Shown here piece by piece: positions 1-8,461 of a DNA stretch of 36,338 nt. The first letter of the stretch is position 1. The number at the start of each line of letters is the position of its first letter. The notes beneath the pieces are model-generated. The model had not been told where the DNA came from and did not search any database. It was given only the letters and a program-made list of their open reading frames with translations. Both the position numbers and the translations under genes were made by a program. Origin of the DNA: Variovorax paradoxus (lineage in GTDB: Bacteria > Pseudomonadota > Gammaproteobacteria > Burkholderiales > Burkholderiaceae_C); NCBI RefSeq assembly GCF_018614955.1, contig NZ_JAGGNV010000069.1, positions 1 to 36,338 on the forward strand, given 5' to 3'.

Positions 1-181
1 CAGCCAGATAGTCGCGCCACACCGCAATGACGCCCGAGCGCATCTTGCTGCGCATGCGCCCCAAGCCCCAGAAGATGGTTCGGTTCTTGTACGCGGCGTA
101 GCCGAACACAGCGCACTTGCCGAGTGCGATCGCGAGGGTCCACCAGGAGAAACCCGCTGCCGTAGCACTCGATCTGACGAC
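1..181 (-). other. Possible partial small membrane protein running off the left edge
   Basis: The minus strand is open from an in-frame stop at 182-184 to the window edge. It encodes a Trp/aromatic-rich hydrophobic stretch (SWWTLAIALGKCAVFGYAAY) followed by a basic segment, which looks like one membrane helix with a cytoplasmic tail. No ATG lies in the open part; only an internal GTG is available, so this may be a remnant. It lies downstream of the DUF202 gene on the same strand. I do not recognise the family and cannot assign a function. Confidence 0.2.
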
Positions 182-322
182 TTAACATAACTGTCATTGC
201 CCCACCAGCGCTTGAAGCAGTGGTCCATTGCTTCACCGCTTCGAGCAAGTCGGAACCACTTTGGCTCCTGGCGCTCAATTTTGCGCATTTGACACAACCC
301 CGAAGCCCCGGATCGTGCACTG

Positions 323-658
323 TCATGCTTCCCAGGCGACGATCAGGAGGCTGACCGTGCACAACAGTGCGACGGCTATTGCGAGCAAGAGAATGAGCGG
401 AGAAGATGGTAGTGGAAGAGCGTGCCGCATCGCGCGTTGATTGTGTTGCCACTGTCGATACGCGCCGATAGAGAGAATTCCGGACAAGCCGGCGAGACTG
501 CAGGAGAGCATCATTGTTAGCCACCTCGGCTCGAACCGACCGAGTTGCTGCAGGACCATAGCGCCAGCGAGTATGGCCAGCGCGGTTCGGACCCAGGCAA
601 GGAAAGTCCTCTCATTCGCCAGGGTGAAGCGGTAGTCAGGCTCGGTGTCGCCCTGCAT
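323..658 (-). CDS. DUF202 (YidH-like) inner-membrane protein
   Basis: This 111-residue protein has the DUF202 hallmark near its N-terminus, an ANERTFLAWVRTALAILAG segment in which the Asn-Glu-Arg-Thr-Phe-Leu-Ala-Trp motif runs into the first membrane helix. Two further hydrophobic segments follow, giving about three membrane spans, usual for the YidH/YidG group. The family has no settled biochemical role. I chose the ATG at 658 (MQGDTEP) because a longer reading frame would run back into the binding-protein gene, whose stop is at 664-666. The 5-bp gap suggests the gene is the last member of the upstream catabolic operon. Confidence 0.8.
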   Translation of the reverse strand: MQGDTEPDYRFTLANERTFLAWVRTALAILAGAMVLQQLGRFEPRWLTMMLSCSLAGLSGILSIGAYRQWQHNQRAMRHALPLPSSPLILLLAIAVALLCTVSLLIVAWEA

Positions 659-663
659 TCGGT

Positions 664-1638
664 TCAATCCAGCCGCAGGTCTGCGATCTTGACGACCTTG
701 GTCCACTTCGCCGTTTCGGCTTGCACGTAAGCACCGAAGTCTTTCGGGCTGCTGTAAGCGACCTCGTCGCCCTGCCTCTCGAGCCCTGCGCGCACACCCG
801 GGTCCTTGAGGGCCACCGCCAGCGCGTCATTGAGCTTCTTCACAACTTCGACTGGTGTCTCGGCGGGAGCGAACAGCCCCCACCAAGCACTCGCCTCAAA
901 GTCCTTCATGCCGACTTCATTCAGTGTAGGCAGGTCGGGGAACGCGACCGAGCGCTTCTTGCCCGTGGTGGCCAGCGCACGGAGCTTGCCGGACGTCACC
1001 ATGCCCTGGATGACGGGAATGTGGTTGATCGAAAACGCCAGGTCGCCGCTGATCAAGGCTGTAAGGGCCGCTGGGCCGCCGCTGTACGGAATGTGCGCCG
1101 AAGACAGATTGTTCGCCTGCTTGAACATTTCTCCAGCCAGGTGCGGGAAAGTGCCGTTTCCATTGCTGCCGTAGAAGGCACGCACACCCTGTTCCCTAAG
1201 GTACTTCGTCAATTGCGGAACATCGGTTGAAGGCACCTTGGACCCCGTCACGAGCACCAGCGGTCCCGAACTGATCTGGCCGACCGGAACAAAGTCCTTA
1301 CTTGCGTCGTACTGAAGTTTCTTATAAAGAACAGGTCCGAAGACCTGGGTCGCCGAGCCTCCGAGCAGGATCGTATAGCCGTCCGGTCTTGCCTTCGCAA
1401 CGTACGCGGCGCCGATGGTGCCGCCCGCACCTGCCTTGTTTTCGATGACGATCGGTGCACCGAGGGCGGCCGACATCTTCTGGCCCACCATGCGCGCGAC
1501 CACGTCGACGACGCCTCCCGCAGGGAACGGAACCACGATGGACACCGGGCGCGAAGGATAGTTGTCCTGGGCCCAGCCAGGCACCGCGCACGCCGCAGCA
1601 GCGAAGGCGAAGAGAACTTGGCGGCGGAAGATTTTCAT
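664..1638 (-). CDS. Bug/TctC-family tripartite tricarboxylate-type periplasmic binding protein
   Basis: The protein has 324 residues and a clear Sec signal peptide (MKIFRRQ, then a hydrophobic Ala-rich stretch ending near AQD). The mature start DNYPSRPVSIVVPFPAGG and the later segments PDGYTILLGG and LSSAHIPYSGG are typical of the Bug (Bordetella uptake gene) family. These periplasmic proteins bind small carboxylates or amides. The ATG at 1638 is preceded by a good AAGGAG site. No TctA or TctB membrane partner is nearby, which is common for the many orphan Bug proteins of Burkholderiales. It lies 20 bp downstream of the sulfatase gene, so it probably captures the substrate, or a related acid, of this operon. 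The ligand cannot be read from sequence. Confidence 0.92.
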   Translation of the reverse strand: MKIFRRQVLFAFAAAACAVPGWAQDNYPSRPVSIVVPFPAGGVVDVVARMVGQKMSAALGAPIVIENKAGAGGTIGAAYVAKARPDGYTILLGGSATQVFGPVLYKKLQYDASKDFVPVGQISSGPLVLVTGSKVPSTDVPQLTKYLREQGVRAFYGSNGNGTFPHLAGEMFKQANNLSSAHIPYSGGPAALTALISGDLAFSINHIPVIQGMVTSGKLRALATTGKKRSVAFPDLPTLNEVGMKDFEASAWWGLFAPAETPVEVVKKLNDALAVALKDPGVRAGLERQGDEVAYSSPKDFGAYVQAETAKWTKVVKIADLRLD

Positions 1639-1658
1639 GATGAGTCTCCTTGGGATGT

Positions 1659-3119
1659 TCAGACCAGCATCGGCTGCTGGGGCTTCGGCGTCGGTTGCTG
1701 CCGGCTGGTGATCGAGCCTCGAAGCGACCAGACCAAGAGGTCCTTCACGAGACGCTCTTTCAGCTCCGCGTGATCCGGCGAGGACCACAGGTTGCGCAAC
1801 TCGCCCGGATCGTTCTCCATGTCGTAGAGCTCACCATGGGGCTCGCCCAGGTAGTAGACGATCTTCCAGCGCGCGTCGCGGCGCATCACCATGTACTCGG
1901 CGCCGGTCTGGATGTGATCTCGCGCCAGCTCGGAGTAGGCTTCCTGCCGGATCTCCTCGGCCTCGCCCTTCAGGATCGGCCATAGCGACTTCGCCTCGAA
2001 CGACGCCGGCGGGGTTACTCCCGCAGCCTCCAGCACCGTCGGTGCGATGTCCATCAACTGCACCAGTGAGTCATTGCGGCGCTGACCGACCATCGTCTTC
2101 GACCAGAAGATGAGCGGCACCTTCACCGACCCTTCGTACATCGTCCACTTCTGGATATGTCCGTGGTCGCCGAGTGCGTCGCCGTGATCGGAAGTGAAGA
2201 TGACGATCGCGTTGTCGAGGTAGCCCCGTTCGTCCAGCGTCTTCATGATCTCGCCGACCTTGTCGTCGATCATGGTCACGTTCGCGGCGTAGTGGCGGCG
2301 GATGCGCAGGAGCTCCTCCCTGCTCGGCCGCTCCTTCCACGACACCGAGTCGTAGTTGTTGCGGATCATGTTGTTGCGTAGCGCCCCGTGGGATGGTGGC
2401 TGCGCGGCCAGTTCTTCCTCGGTCGTCTCGGGCACCGGGATGTCGACATCCTTGTATTCGTCCAGGTAGCGGGGCAGCGGGTCGTACGGCGGGTGCGGCC
2501 CGGGAAAGCCGATCTGCAGGAACAGCGGGGCGGTGGACTTGCGCTCCTTCAGCCACCACACGGCGTTGTCACCGATGAACATGTCGGAGTGCATGTCCTC
2601 GTCGAGATGCCAGGAGAAGGTCCCGAGCGCGCTGCGGTAGCCATCGGCATCGGCCGTGAATCGCGTATAGCGGCTCGGCTTTTCCAGCTTGCGGGCATGC
2701 AGCGCCTTGTCCCATTCGTCGTAAAGCGCACGCGGATGCTCGTCGAGAAAGAGCGGCCGGTCCTTGTTCTCCATGAAGAACCGCTGGTGGAAGCCGCCCT
2801 TCGCGTCGTACGGGTTGATGTGCATCTTGCCGATGTTCACGCAGTGGTAGCCGGCATCGGCCAGCCACTTCACCCACGTCGGCTCCCACGGATGGAAATT
2901 CGTGAACACACCCGTGGCGTGCGGATACATGCCGGTGAAGAGGCTCGCCCGCGAGCCCACGCACACTGGCGACGTGACGTAGCAGTTCGTGAATGCGGTG
3001 CCTTCGCGCACGAGCCGGTCGAGGACCGGCGTTTTCATCCACGGCGCCCCCAGCGCATTGATCGTGTCGAAGCGCTGCTGGTCCGTGATTATGAGAATGA
3101 TGTTGGGCTTTGCGTTCAT
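1659..3119 (-). CDS. Sulfatase-family (alkaline phosphatase superfamily) hydrolase
   Basis: The protein has 486 residues and no signal peptide, so it is probably cytoplasmic. The N-terminus NIILIITDQQRFDT carries the first metal-binding Asp pair. TSDHGDALGDHGHIQKWTMYEG supplies the second Asp-His metal site and the lysine. The nucleophile region reads SPVCVGSRASLFTGMYPH: a Cys positioned to become formylglycine, Arg four residues later and the usual LFTG tail, but Gly replaces the Pro of the canonical C-x-P-x-R motif. Arylsulfatases, alkyl or sugar sulfatases and phosphonate monoester hydrolases share this fold. Its start overlaps the enolase stop (ATGA, 4 nt), indicating translational coupling. 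It does not resemble choline sulfatase around the nucleophile. The substrate is unknown; release of sulfate from a sulfated alcohol or sugar before oxidation is an inference from the neighbours. Confidence 0.85.
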   Translation of the reverse strand: MNAKPNIILIITDQQRFDTINALGAPWMKTPVLDRLVREGTAFTNCYVTSPVCVGSRASLFTGMYPHATGVFTNFHPWEPTWVKWLADAGYHCVNIGKMHINPYDAKGGFHQRFFMENKDRPLFLDEHPRALYDEWDKALHARKLEKPSRYTRFTADADGYRSALGTFSWHLDEDMHSDMFIGDNAVWWLKERKSTAPLFLQIGFPGPHPPYDPLPRYLDEYKDVDIPVPETTEEELAAQPPSHGALRNNMIRNNYDSVSWKERPSREELLRIRRHYAANVTMIDDKVGEIMKTLDERGYLDNAIVIFTSDHGDALGDHGHIQKWTMYEGSVKVPLIFWSKTMVGQRRNDSLVQLMDIAPTVLEAAGVTPPASFEAKSLWPILKGEAEEIRQEAYSELARDHIQTGAEYMVMRRDARWKIVYYLGEPHGELYDMENDPGELRNLWSSPDHAELKERLVKDLLVWSLRGSITSRQQPTPKPQQPMLV

Positions 3120-4282
3120 GTCGGTTGTCCTTGGGAAATCTGCGACCGGAGCACCGTTCGATCCAGCGTGAGGTATCGACCCAGCGCCGCCAAGTCTGGT
3201 TCCGCTCCGAGCCCGGGAAGATCTGGCAGCGTCATGGCACCGTCGCGCACTGCCGGCAGCCTGCCGGCCAGCAGCTCGCGCAGCGGGTTTGGGTTGGCGT
3301 CGACTTCGGCGAATCCCTCGCCTCCTGCTGCCGCCTTGAGATGCAGCGTTGCCAGCAGACCCACTCCACCGCCCAACCAGTGCGGGCAAAGCCACACCGA
3401 TGCATTCGATGCCGCATCGGCCAAAGGGAGGCAGCCGCTGAAGCCGCCCCACTTCGCCACATCGGGCTGGAGCACCTTGAGCACGCCTGCCGACAGGAAG
3501 CGCTGGAAGTCGCCGGCGCGCAGGTTCTCGCCGGCCGCGAGCGCAATGGCGCTTCTTTGCGCGAGATGCTGCCAGTCTTCCATCGGGGCATCGGCCGCGA
3601 TCGGCTCCTCGAGCCATCGGAGTCCAAAGGATGAGAGGCGATCCGACATACGGATCGCTTCCTCGGCGTTCCAGGCCTGGTTGGCGTCCACCATGAGGGC
3701 GGCCGAATCGCCCAACGCGGAGCGCAGGCTCGACAGGTTCTCTACGTCGCGTTCGGCGCCGAAGCCCACTTTCAACTTGAACGCCGTGTAGCCTTCGGCA
3801 GCCTTGGCCGTCGCCAGCCTCTGCGGCTCGGTGGGATTCAGGCCCGAAGCGTAGACGTTCACCTTTGGCGAATCGCCGCCGAGCATCCGCCACAGCGGGA
3901 GCTTCGCCCGGCGTGCGGCGAGGTCCCACAGCGCAATGTCGACGCCCGCCACGACCTGCGCCAGCGGACCGGGCTCGCCAGACTGGATCGCCAGCACGCG
4001 CATCGCGCGTGCGAGTTCCTCGTGGCATTCCGGGGGCGAGGACCACCAGCGCGCCAGCACGAGCGGCGCGACGGTTTCCGTGAGCAGCCGCGCCCTGTGC
4101 TCGGCCCCGACCGTGGGGAAGTTGCACCAGATCTCGCCCCAACCCTGGACGCCGTCGTCGTCGGCGACGCGGACAACGACCGCGGCGCGATCCTTGAGCA
4201 CCCCGAAGGATGTCTGCACGGGCGTTTCGATCGGTACCCGGTAAACCGAGACACCGATGGAATGCAGGCGGATCGGTTCCAT
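3116..4282 (-). CDS. Mandelate racemase/muconate-lactonizing-type enolase superfamily protein
   Basis: The protein has 388 residues. The N-terminal capping domain covers roughly residues 1-125 and the TIM barrel follows. Visible barrel signatures are KLKVGFG (the K-x-K base), LMVDANQAW (first metal Asp and Asn), RWLEEPI (second metal Glu), AAGEN (third metal Glu), LQPDVAKWGG (Asp of the His-Asp dyad) and CPHWLGGG (His). This points to the mandelate racemase subgroup, which includes many sugar-acid dehydratases. The start codon overlaps the aldehyde dehydrogenase stop by one base (TGATG). Context of alcohol and aldehyde oxidation upstream favours dehydration of an aldonic-type acid, but racemase or lactonising activity cannot be excluded. 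Confidence 0.85.
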   Translation of the reverse strand: MEPIRLHSIGVSVYRVPIETPVQTSFGVLKDRAAVVVRVADDDGVQGWGEIWCNFPTVGAEHRARLLTETVAPLVLARWWSSPPECHEELARAMRVLAIQSGEPGPLAQVVAGVDIALWDLAARRAKLPLWRMLGGDSPKVNVYASGLNPTEPQRLATAKAAEGYTAFKLKVGFGAERDVENLSSLRSALGDSAALMVDANQAWNAEEAIRMSDRLSSFGLRWLEEPIAADAPMEDWQHLAQRSAIALAAGENLRAGDFQRFLSAGVLKVLQPDVAKWGGFSGCLPLADAASNASVWLCPHWLGGGVGLLATLHLKAAAGGEGFAEVDANPNPLRELLAGRLPAVRDGAMTLPDLPGLGAEPDLAALGRYLTLDRTVLRSQISQGQPT

Positions 4283-5721
4283 CACGCCCCCAGGTACACC
4301 GAATGTTCCGTCGTGTAGAAGCCCGCCGCGCTGGGACCCACCGAATAGGCGCCGACGCCCGACGCCTTCACGCCGCCGAACGGCATGTGACTGTCCGGCA
4401 CGGTGCCGTGGTTCACATGAAGCATGCCGGTCTGGCATTCATCGATAAACCGCGCGATCGCCTTGGCATCATTGGAGAACAGCGCTGCGGTCAGGCCGTA
4501 GGCTACGCCATTGAGGATTTCGATCGCCTCGTCCAGGCTTTCGTATTCGACGATGCTGATCACGGGACCGAAGATTTCCTCGCGGGCGGCGGCGGTGTCC
4601 GCACGCACTTGGTCGAGGACCGTCGGTGCGAAGAAGTAGCCATCCTCGCATCCGGGAACCTCGGTCACGCTGCCGCCGGCGAGCACCGAAGCGCCGTCTT
4701 CGAAAGCCTTCTGGACAGCTGACTTCACGTGCTCGAGCTGGCCGCTGTGGGTGATCGGGCCAAGCTGCGATGCGGGATCCGTCCCGTCGCCCAGGCGCAT
4801 CGACGCGGCACGTTTCGCCAGCCCTGCTGCGACCTGTCCATGCAGTTCGCGACGTACCAGCACCCGGCTGACGGCTGTGCAGCGCTGTCCGGAGCACATC
4901 AGGGCGGCATTCGCCACTTGGTCAAGGCACGCTTCCATGTCCTCCGCGTCGTGGATCACGGCGGCGTTCTTGCCGCCCAGCTCCAGGGACACCTCCGCGA
5001 GATTGTTCGCGGTCGCAGCCACGATGCGTCGACCCGTCGCGACGGAACCAGTGAACGTGACGCCGTGAACACCCGTATGGCTGACGAGCGCGTTCCCGAT
5101 CTCCGAGCCCCCGTGCAACACCTGCAGCAGCCCGTCGGGCAGCAACCCTTTTGCGAGGTCGCCGAGGATGCACGCCGCAGCGGGTGTGAACTCCGAAGCC
5201 TTGATGATGACCGCGTTTCCGAAACCTAGCGCCGGAGCGATCTTGCGCATGGGCGTCATCACGGGGAAATTCCAGGGCGTGATCGCCACGATCACGCCGC
5301 GTGGCCGGCGCACGACCATGTTGCGTACACCAGACCGCAGCGCGGGTACATGGCGCGTCCCCTCGCCCGCCATCACGTGCTGCAGCATGAAGCGGCTTTC
5401 GGCGCATGCCTTCGCCACTTCGCCACGGCTCTCGGCGAGCGTCTTGCCTTGCTCGAGCGTTATCGCTTCCGCCAGCTGCTCCTTGTGGGCTTCGACTCGA
5501 TCGATGAAGCGCGCCAACGTTTCGCACCGCTGCGCCGCGGGCAGCCTGGCCCACTGCCCCTGCGCGGCCGCGGCGGCCGAAATGGCGTCATCGACCATCG
5601 CCTTGTCTGCAAAGCCGTAACGGCCGACCTGCTGCGCCGGGCGCGCGGGATTGAGTGTTTCGAAAGTCGCGGGCGTGTCCCGCCATTCGCCACCGATGAG
5701 GTTGCCGTAAACGTACTTCAT
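4282..5721 (-). CDS. NAD(P)-dependent aldehyde dehydrogenase
   Basis: The 479-residue protein is a complete ALDH. It shows ITPWNFPVMTPMRKIAPAL, the nucleotide-binding segment FTGSVATGR, the catalytic Glu in LELGGKN, the nucleophile Cys in CSGQRCTAVSR, and the C-terminal EEIFGPVISI and PFGGVKASGVG blocks. The order and spacing are normal. It resembles the branch that includes semialdehyde dehydrogenases such as alpha-ketoglutaric semialdehyde dehydrogenase, but the substrate cannot be fixed from sequence. The ATG at 5721 overlaps the stop of the GMC oxidoreductase gene (ATGA), so the alcohol and aldehyde oxidation steps are translationally coupled. Confidence 0.93.
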   Translation of the reverse strand: MKYVYGNLIGGEWRDTPATFETLNPARPAQQVGRYGFADKAMVDDAISAAAAAQGQWARLPAAQRCETLARFIDRVEAHKEQLAEAITLEQGKTLAESRGEVAKACAESRFMLQHVMAGEGTRHVPALRSGVRNMVVRRPRGVIVAITPWNFPVMTPMRKIAPALGFGNAVIIKASEFTPAAACILGDLAKGLLPDGLLQVLHGGSEIGNALVSHTGVHGVTFTGSVATGRRIVAATANNLAEVSLELGGKNAAVIHDAEDMEACLDQVANAALMCSGQRCTAVSRVLVRRELHGQVAAGLAKRAASMRLGDGTDPASQLGPITHSGQLEHVKSAVQKAFEDGASVLAGGSVTEVPGCEDGYFFAPTVLDQVRADTAAAREEIFGPVISIVEYESLDEAIEILNGVAYGLTAALFSNDAKAIARFIDECQTGMLHVNHGTVPDSHMPFGGVKASGVGAYSVGPSAAGFYTTEHSVYLGA

Positions 5722-7373
5722 GCGAGTGCCTTCGATCTTTCGGATGGAGTTGTCGAGCCCAGGACCATTGCGGCACCCTTCTCGCCGATCATGATGGTGG
5801 GCGCGTTGATGTTCGCCGAGGTCATGCGCGGCATCACCGAGGCATCGATCACGCGAAGGCGCGTCACCCCGTTGACCTTCAGTGCGGGGGAGACCACGGC
5901 GCCGGTGTCGCTCCCCATCCGGCAAGTTCCGCTCGGGTGGAAGACCGTGCTGCCGTTGTCGCATGCGAAGCGCAGCAAGTCCTGCTCGGACTGGTACGTC
6001 GCGTCGGGCAGCACGTGCAAGTCGACCAGGTCGCGGAATGCCGGCTGCCGGTAGATGTCGCGCAGCATGCGGAGGCCATCGGCGATCGTCGTGCGGTCGA
6101 TGTCTTCGGACAGGTAGTTCGCCTGGATGCGTGGCGCCGCGAATGGGTCGGAAGACACAATGCCGACCGTACCGCGCGAGTCCGGGCGGCATTGGCAGGC
6201 GGTGGCGGTGAAGCCCGCGAAACGGTGCAGTGGCTCGCCCGGCTTGTCGACGGACAACGGCATGATCGAAAACTGGACGTCGGCCCTGTCGTCGCGGGCA
6301 TATCGAGTCCGCGCGAAACCGCCGACCTGCCCCGCACCCACCGTCAGCGGTCCCTTGTTGAACAACATCCACTCGAGACCCATGGAGGCTAGCTTCAGCG
6401 GGTTGCGAACGTCGTTGTTCAGGGAGTGAGGCTTGCGCAGCTTCACGATCGTGCGGGCCTGGTAGTGGTCCTGCAGGTTGGCCCCGACTTCGGGAGACTC
6501 GGCGACTACGGGAACGCCAACCTGTTTCAAGAGGTTCGCCGGCCCCACGCCGGAGAGTTGCAGCAACTGCGGTGACTGGATCGCACCCGCCGAAAGGATC
6601 ACCTCCGCGTCCGCGGCGGCAGACGTGCGAACACCGTCGCGGATCCACTCGACTCCTGCGGCCCGCGTGCCTTCGAACAGAACACGAGTCACATGCGCGC
6701 CCGCCACCACGGTCAGGTTGGGGCGATGCAGCACGGGCCGCAGGAACGCCACCGAGGCGCTCGACCGCCAGCCGCCGGCGATGGTGAGGTGGAAAGCGCC
6801 CACCCCGTAGTCGGTCTCCCCATTGAAGTCGCTGTTGCGCGGCAAACCGAACTGATGGGCCGCATCCAGCCAGTGACCGCAATAGGGATGATCGTTGCGC
6901 AACTGGGAGACGCCGAGTTCGCCGCTGGTTCCGTGAAATTGTGAAGCCGGGCCGCTGAATGCCTCGGACTTCTTGAAGAACGGCAGCACGGATTCGTAGT
7001 CCCAGCCGGTGGCACCCTCTGCTGCCCAAACATCGAAGTCTTGCCGCTGCCCGCGCAGGTAGATCAGGCCATTGATGGAGCTCGAGCCACCAAGGATGCG
7101 GCCACGCGGCCAGGCGACATTGCGGCCATGCAATGCCTCACCGCCTTCAGCCTGGAAGATGCGGGAAAACTTCTCGTTGTAGATGGTCTTGAAGTACCCG
7201 ACGGGCAGGCGCAGCCAGAAGTTCCGGTCGGCGCCACCGGCCTCCAGCAACAGGACGCGCGCCGCCGGATCGCCGGAAAGCCGGTTTGCCAGCACGCATC
7301 CCGCGGAGCCCGCGCCTACGATGATGTAGTCGTAGCCTGCGTCCGTGCGCCCAAGCCCGGCAAATCGCTGCAT
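5718..7373 (-). CDS. GMC-family FAD-dependent alcohol dehydrogenase
   Basis: The protein has about 551 residues, the usual length for choline-dehydrogenase-like GMC enzymes. The N-terminal YDYIIVGAGSAGCVLANRL is the FAD-binding G-x-G-x-x-G motif and VLLLEAGG ends the second strand. The GMC signatures GRILGGSSSINGLIYLRG and GAIQSPQLLQLSGVGP are present. The C-terminus has the catalytic His in FHPSGTCRMG and the Asn in SANINAPTIMIGEKGA. It would oxidise a primary alcohol to an aldehyde and pass electrons to the respiratory chain. I prefer the ATG at 7373 because AGGA lies at good spacing before it; another ATG lies two codons upstream at 7379. It is the first gene of the operon and is divergent from the GntR gene. 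Confidence 0.92.
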   Translation of the reverse strand: MQRFAGLGRTDAGYDYIIVGAGSAGCVLANRLSGDPAARVLLLEAGGADRNFWLRLPVGYFKTIYNEKFSRIFQAEGGEALHGRNVAWPRGRILGGSSSINGLIYLRGQRQDFDVWAAEGATGWDYESVLPFFKKSEAFSGPASQFHGTSGELGVSQLRNDHPYCGHWLDAAHQFGLPRNSDFNGETDYGVGAFHLTIAGGWRSSASVAFLRPVLHRPNLTVVAGAHVTRVLFEGTRAAGVEWIRDGVRTSAAADAEVILSAGAIQSPQLLQLSGVGPANLLKQVGVPVVAESPEVGANLQDHYQARTIVKLRKPHSLNNDVRNPLKLASMGLEWMLFNKGPLTVGAGQVGGFARTRYARDDRADVQFSIMPLSVDKPGEPLHRFAGFTATACQCRPDSRGTVGIVSSDPFAAPRIQANYLSEDIDRTTIADGLRMLRDIYRQPAFRDLVDLHVLPDATYQSEQDLLRFACDNGSTVFHPSGTCRMGSDTGAVVSPALKVNGVTRLRVIDASVMPRMTSANINAPTIMIGEKGAAMVLGSTTPSERSKALA

Positions 7374-7403
7374 AATCATCCTAAATGCCCAAAGACTAAA
7401 AGA

Positions 7404-8159
7404 ATGGTTAATAGTACTTTAACGCCGGCCAGTGCGTCAAGCCCCCTCTCGGAGAGTCCGATTCCGCTTTACCTCCGGCTCGCGGACATCTTCCGGGAGC
7501 GGATCGACAGGCGAGAGTGGCCGGCCGGCACGCTCATCCCCACCCTGGAAGCCCTGGCCGACGAATTTCGCGTGGCGCGGGTGACGGCGCGCCAGGCCGT
7601 GCAGTTGCTCACGAAGGAAGGCCTGCTCTCCCCGAGGCGCGGCTTGGGTACGGTCGTGACCAAGACCGATGACGCCCCCAAGACGGTCGTCATGAAGACG
7701 TCATTGCAGTCGCTCGCTTCGATGTACGAGTCCACCAGCGCCAAGATGCTTACCTTCGACGAATCACACGGAACGCCAAGGGTGGGGCCGGAGGTCGGTA
7801 AGCTTGGGAAAGATTACGTCTACATGCGCAGGCTGCACTTCACGGAAGGCAAGCCGTACGCGCTGATTGCTTTGCACCTGCTGCAGGAAATCTTCCAGAG
7901 ATCGCCCGAGGCGTTCAGGTCGCACGCCGTGATTCCAGAGCTCCTCCGAATGAAGACGGTCCGCATCCATCGAGCCCGCCAGACCATGTCGATCGGCTCG
8001 GCCGATGCCGAGACCGCGCGGCTCCTGAAGGTGCGCGCTGGAACACCTGTTGCCCACGTCACCCGGGTCTTCCTCGACGGGAAGGAGCAAATCCTTTACT
8101 ACGCAGAAGTGATCTATCGCGGGGACTGGGTGAAGTGGGAGATCGAGCTGCAGCCCTGA
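7404..8159 (+). CDS. GntR-family (HutC/UTRA) transcriptional regulator
   Basis: The protein has 251 residues. Residues about 22-90 form the GntR winged helix-turn-helix (PLYLRLADIFRERIDRREW, then IPTLEALADEFRVARVTARQAVQLL and the wing SPRRGLGTVV). The remainder, with RRLHFTEGKPYALIALHLL and YAEVIYRGDWVKWEIEL, is a UTRA ligand-binding domain as in HutC-type regulators. It is divergent from the catabolic operon with about 30 bp between start codons, so it most likely controls that operon and itself in response to the substrate or an intermediate. The ATG at 7404 is the only good start before the DNA-binding domain. Confidence 0.9.
   Translation: MVNSTLTPASASSPLSESPIPLYLRLADIFRERIDRREWPAGTLIPTLEALADEFRVARVTARQAVQLLTKEGLLSPRRGLGTVVTKTDDAPKTVVMKTSLQSLASMYESTSAKMLTFDESHGTPRVGPEVGKLGKDYVYMRRLHFTEGKPYALIALHLLQEIFQRSPEAFRSHAVIPELLRMKTVRIHRARQTMSIGSADAETARLLKVRAGTPVAHVTRVFLDGKEQILYYAEVIYRGDWVKWEIELQP
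7407..7423. promoter_or_regulatory. Candidate GntR operator (GTTAA-N7-TTAAC)
   Basis: Five-base inverted arms GTTAA and TTAAC surround a 7-bp spacer. The site lies about 34 bp from the GMC oxidoreductase start and overlaps the first codons of the divergent GntR gene. Its location suits repression of both genes. The assignment rests only on symmetry and position. Confidence 0.3.
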
Positions 8160-8242
8160 AAGGGTTGCGCACAGTAGTGAGATCCAATGTCGAAGTCTCG
8201 CTTGGACGGAGCGGCGTCCTTTTCGGCCGGCCGGCCGGAGCG

Positions 8243-8461
8243 GGGCGCTCATCGCCTCGGTCTTCGCACCGAACTTCCAGGCTTTGTGACGAGCCAGTTC
8301 GAACGTAAGCGTTCTCGAGCTCGGCGTCCTTCGGTCGAATGTCCTGCGCCTGACGCTCGATGTGCTGCAGCATCTGCTGCGCCAATGCCGTGACAGCCTC
8401 GGGGCGTCAGACCTTGAAGGTCTTCATCCTTGAAGTCGCGCAGATCCCAACGAAATGTCAT
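8243..8461 (-). pseudogene. IS66-family TnpC transposase remnant (N-terminal part)
   Basis: Read on the minus strand across two frameshifts, the segment gives MTFRWDLRDF...LQGLTP, then EAVTALAQQMLQHIERQAQ...KDAELE, then LTFELARHKAWKFGAKTEAM. These match in order the N-terminal region of IS66 TnpC, whose conserved core is (I/L)TFELARLKAWKFGAKTE. Only about 70 codons remain; no DDE domain or inverted repeat is visible. Its ATG overlaps the RES toxin stop by one base (TGATG), which is probably a coincidence of the junction. It lies in the gap between the convergent GntR and toxin genes. Confidence 0.7.

Noticed and set aside
1659..7373. Choline-O-sulfate (betCAB-like) pathway for the GMC, ALDH and sulfatase genes
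   Set aside because: The family trio matches superficially, but the sulfatase nucleophile region differs from choline sulfatase and the operon has an MR-type enolase, which choline degradation does not need.
8160..8242. Intrinsic terminator after the GntR gene
   Set aside because: The GGCCGGCCGGCC run is self-complementary but is not followed by a T-run and lies close to IS66 debris.
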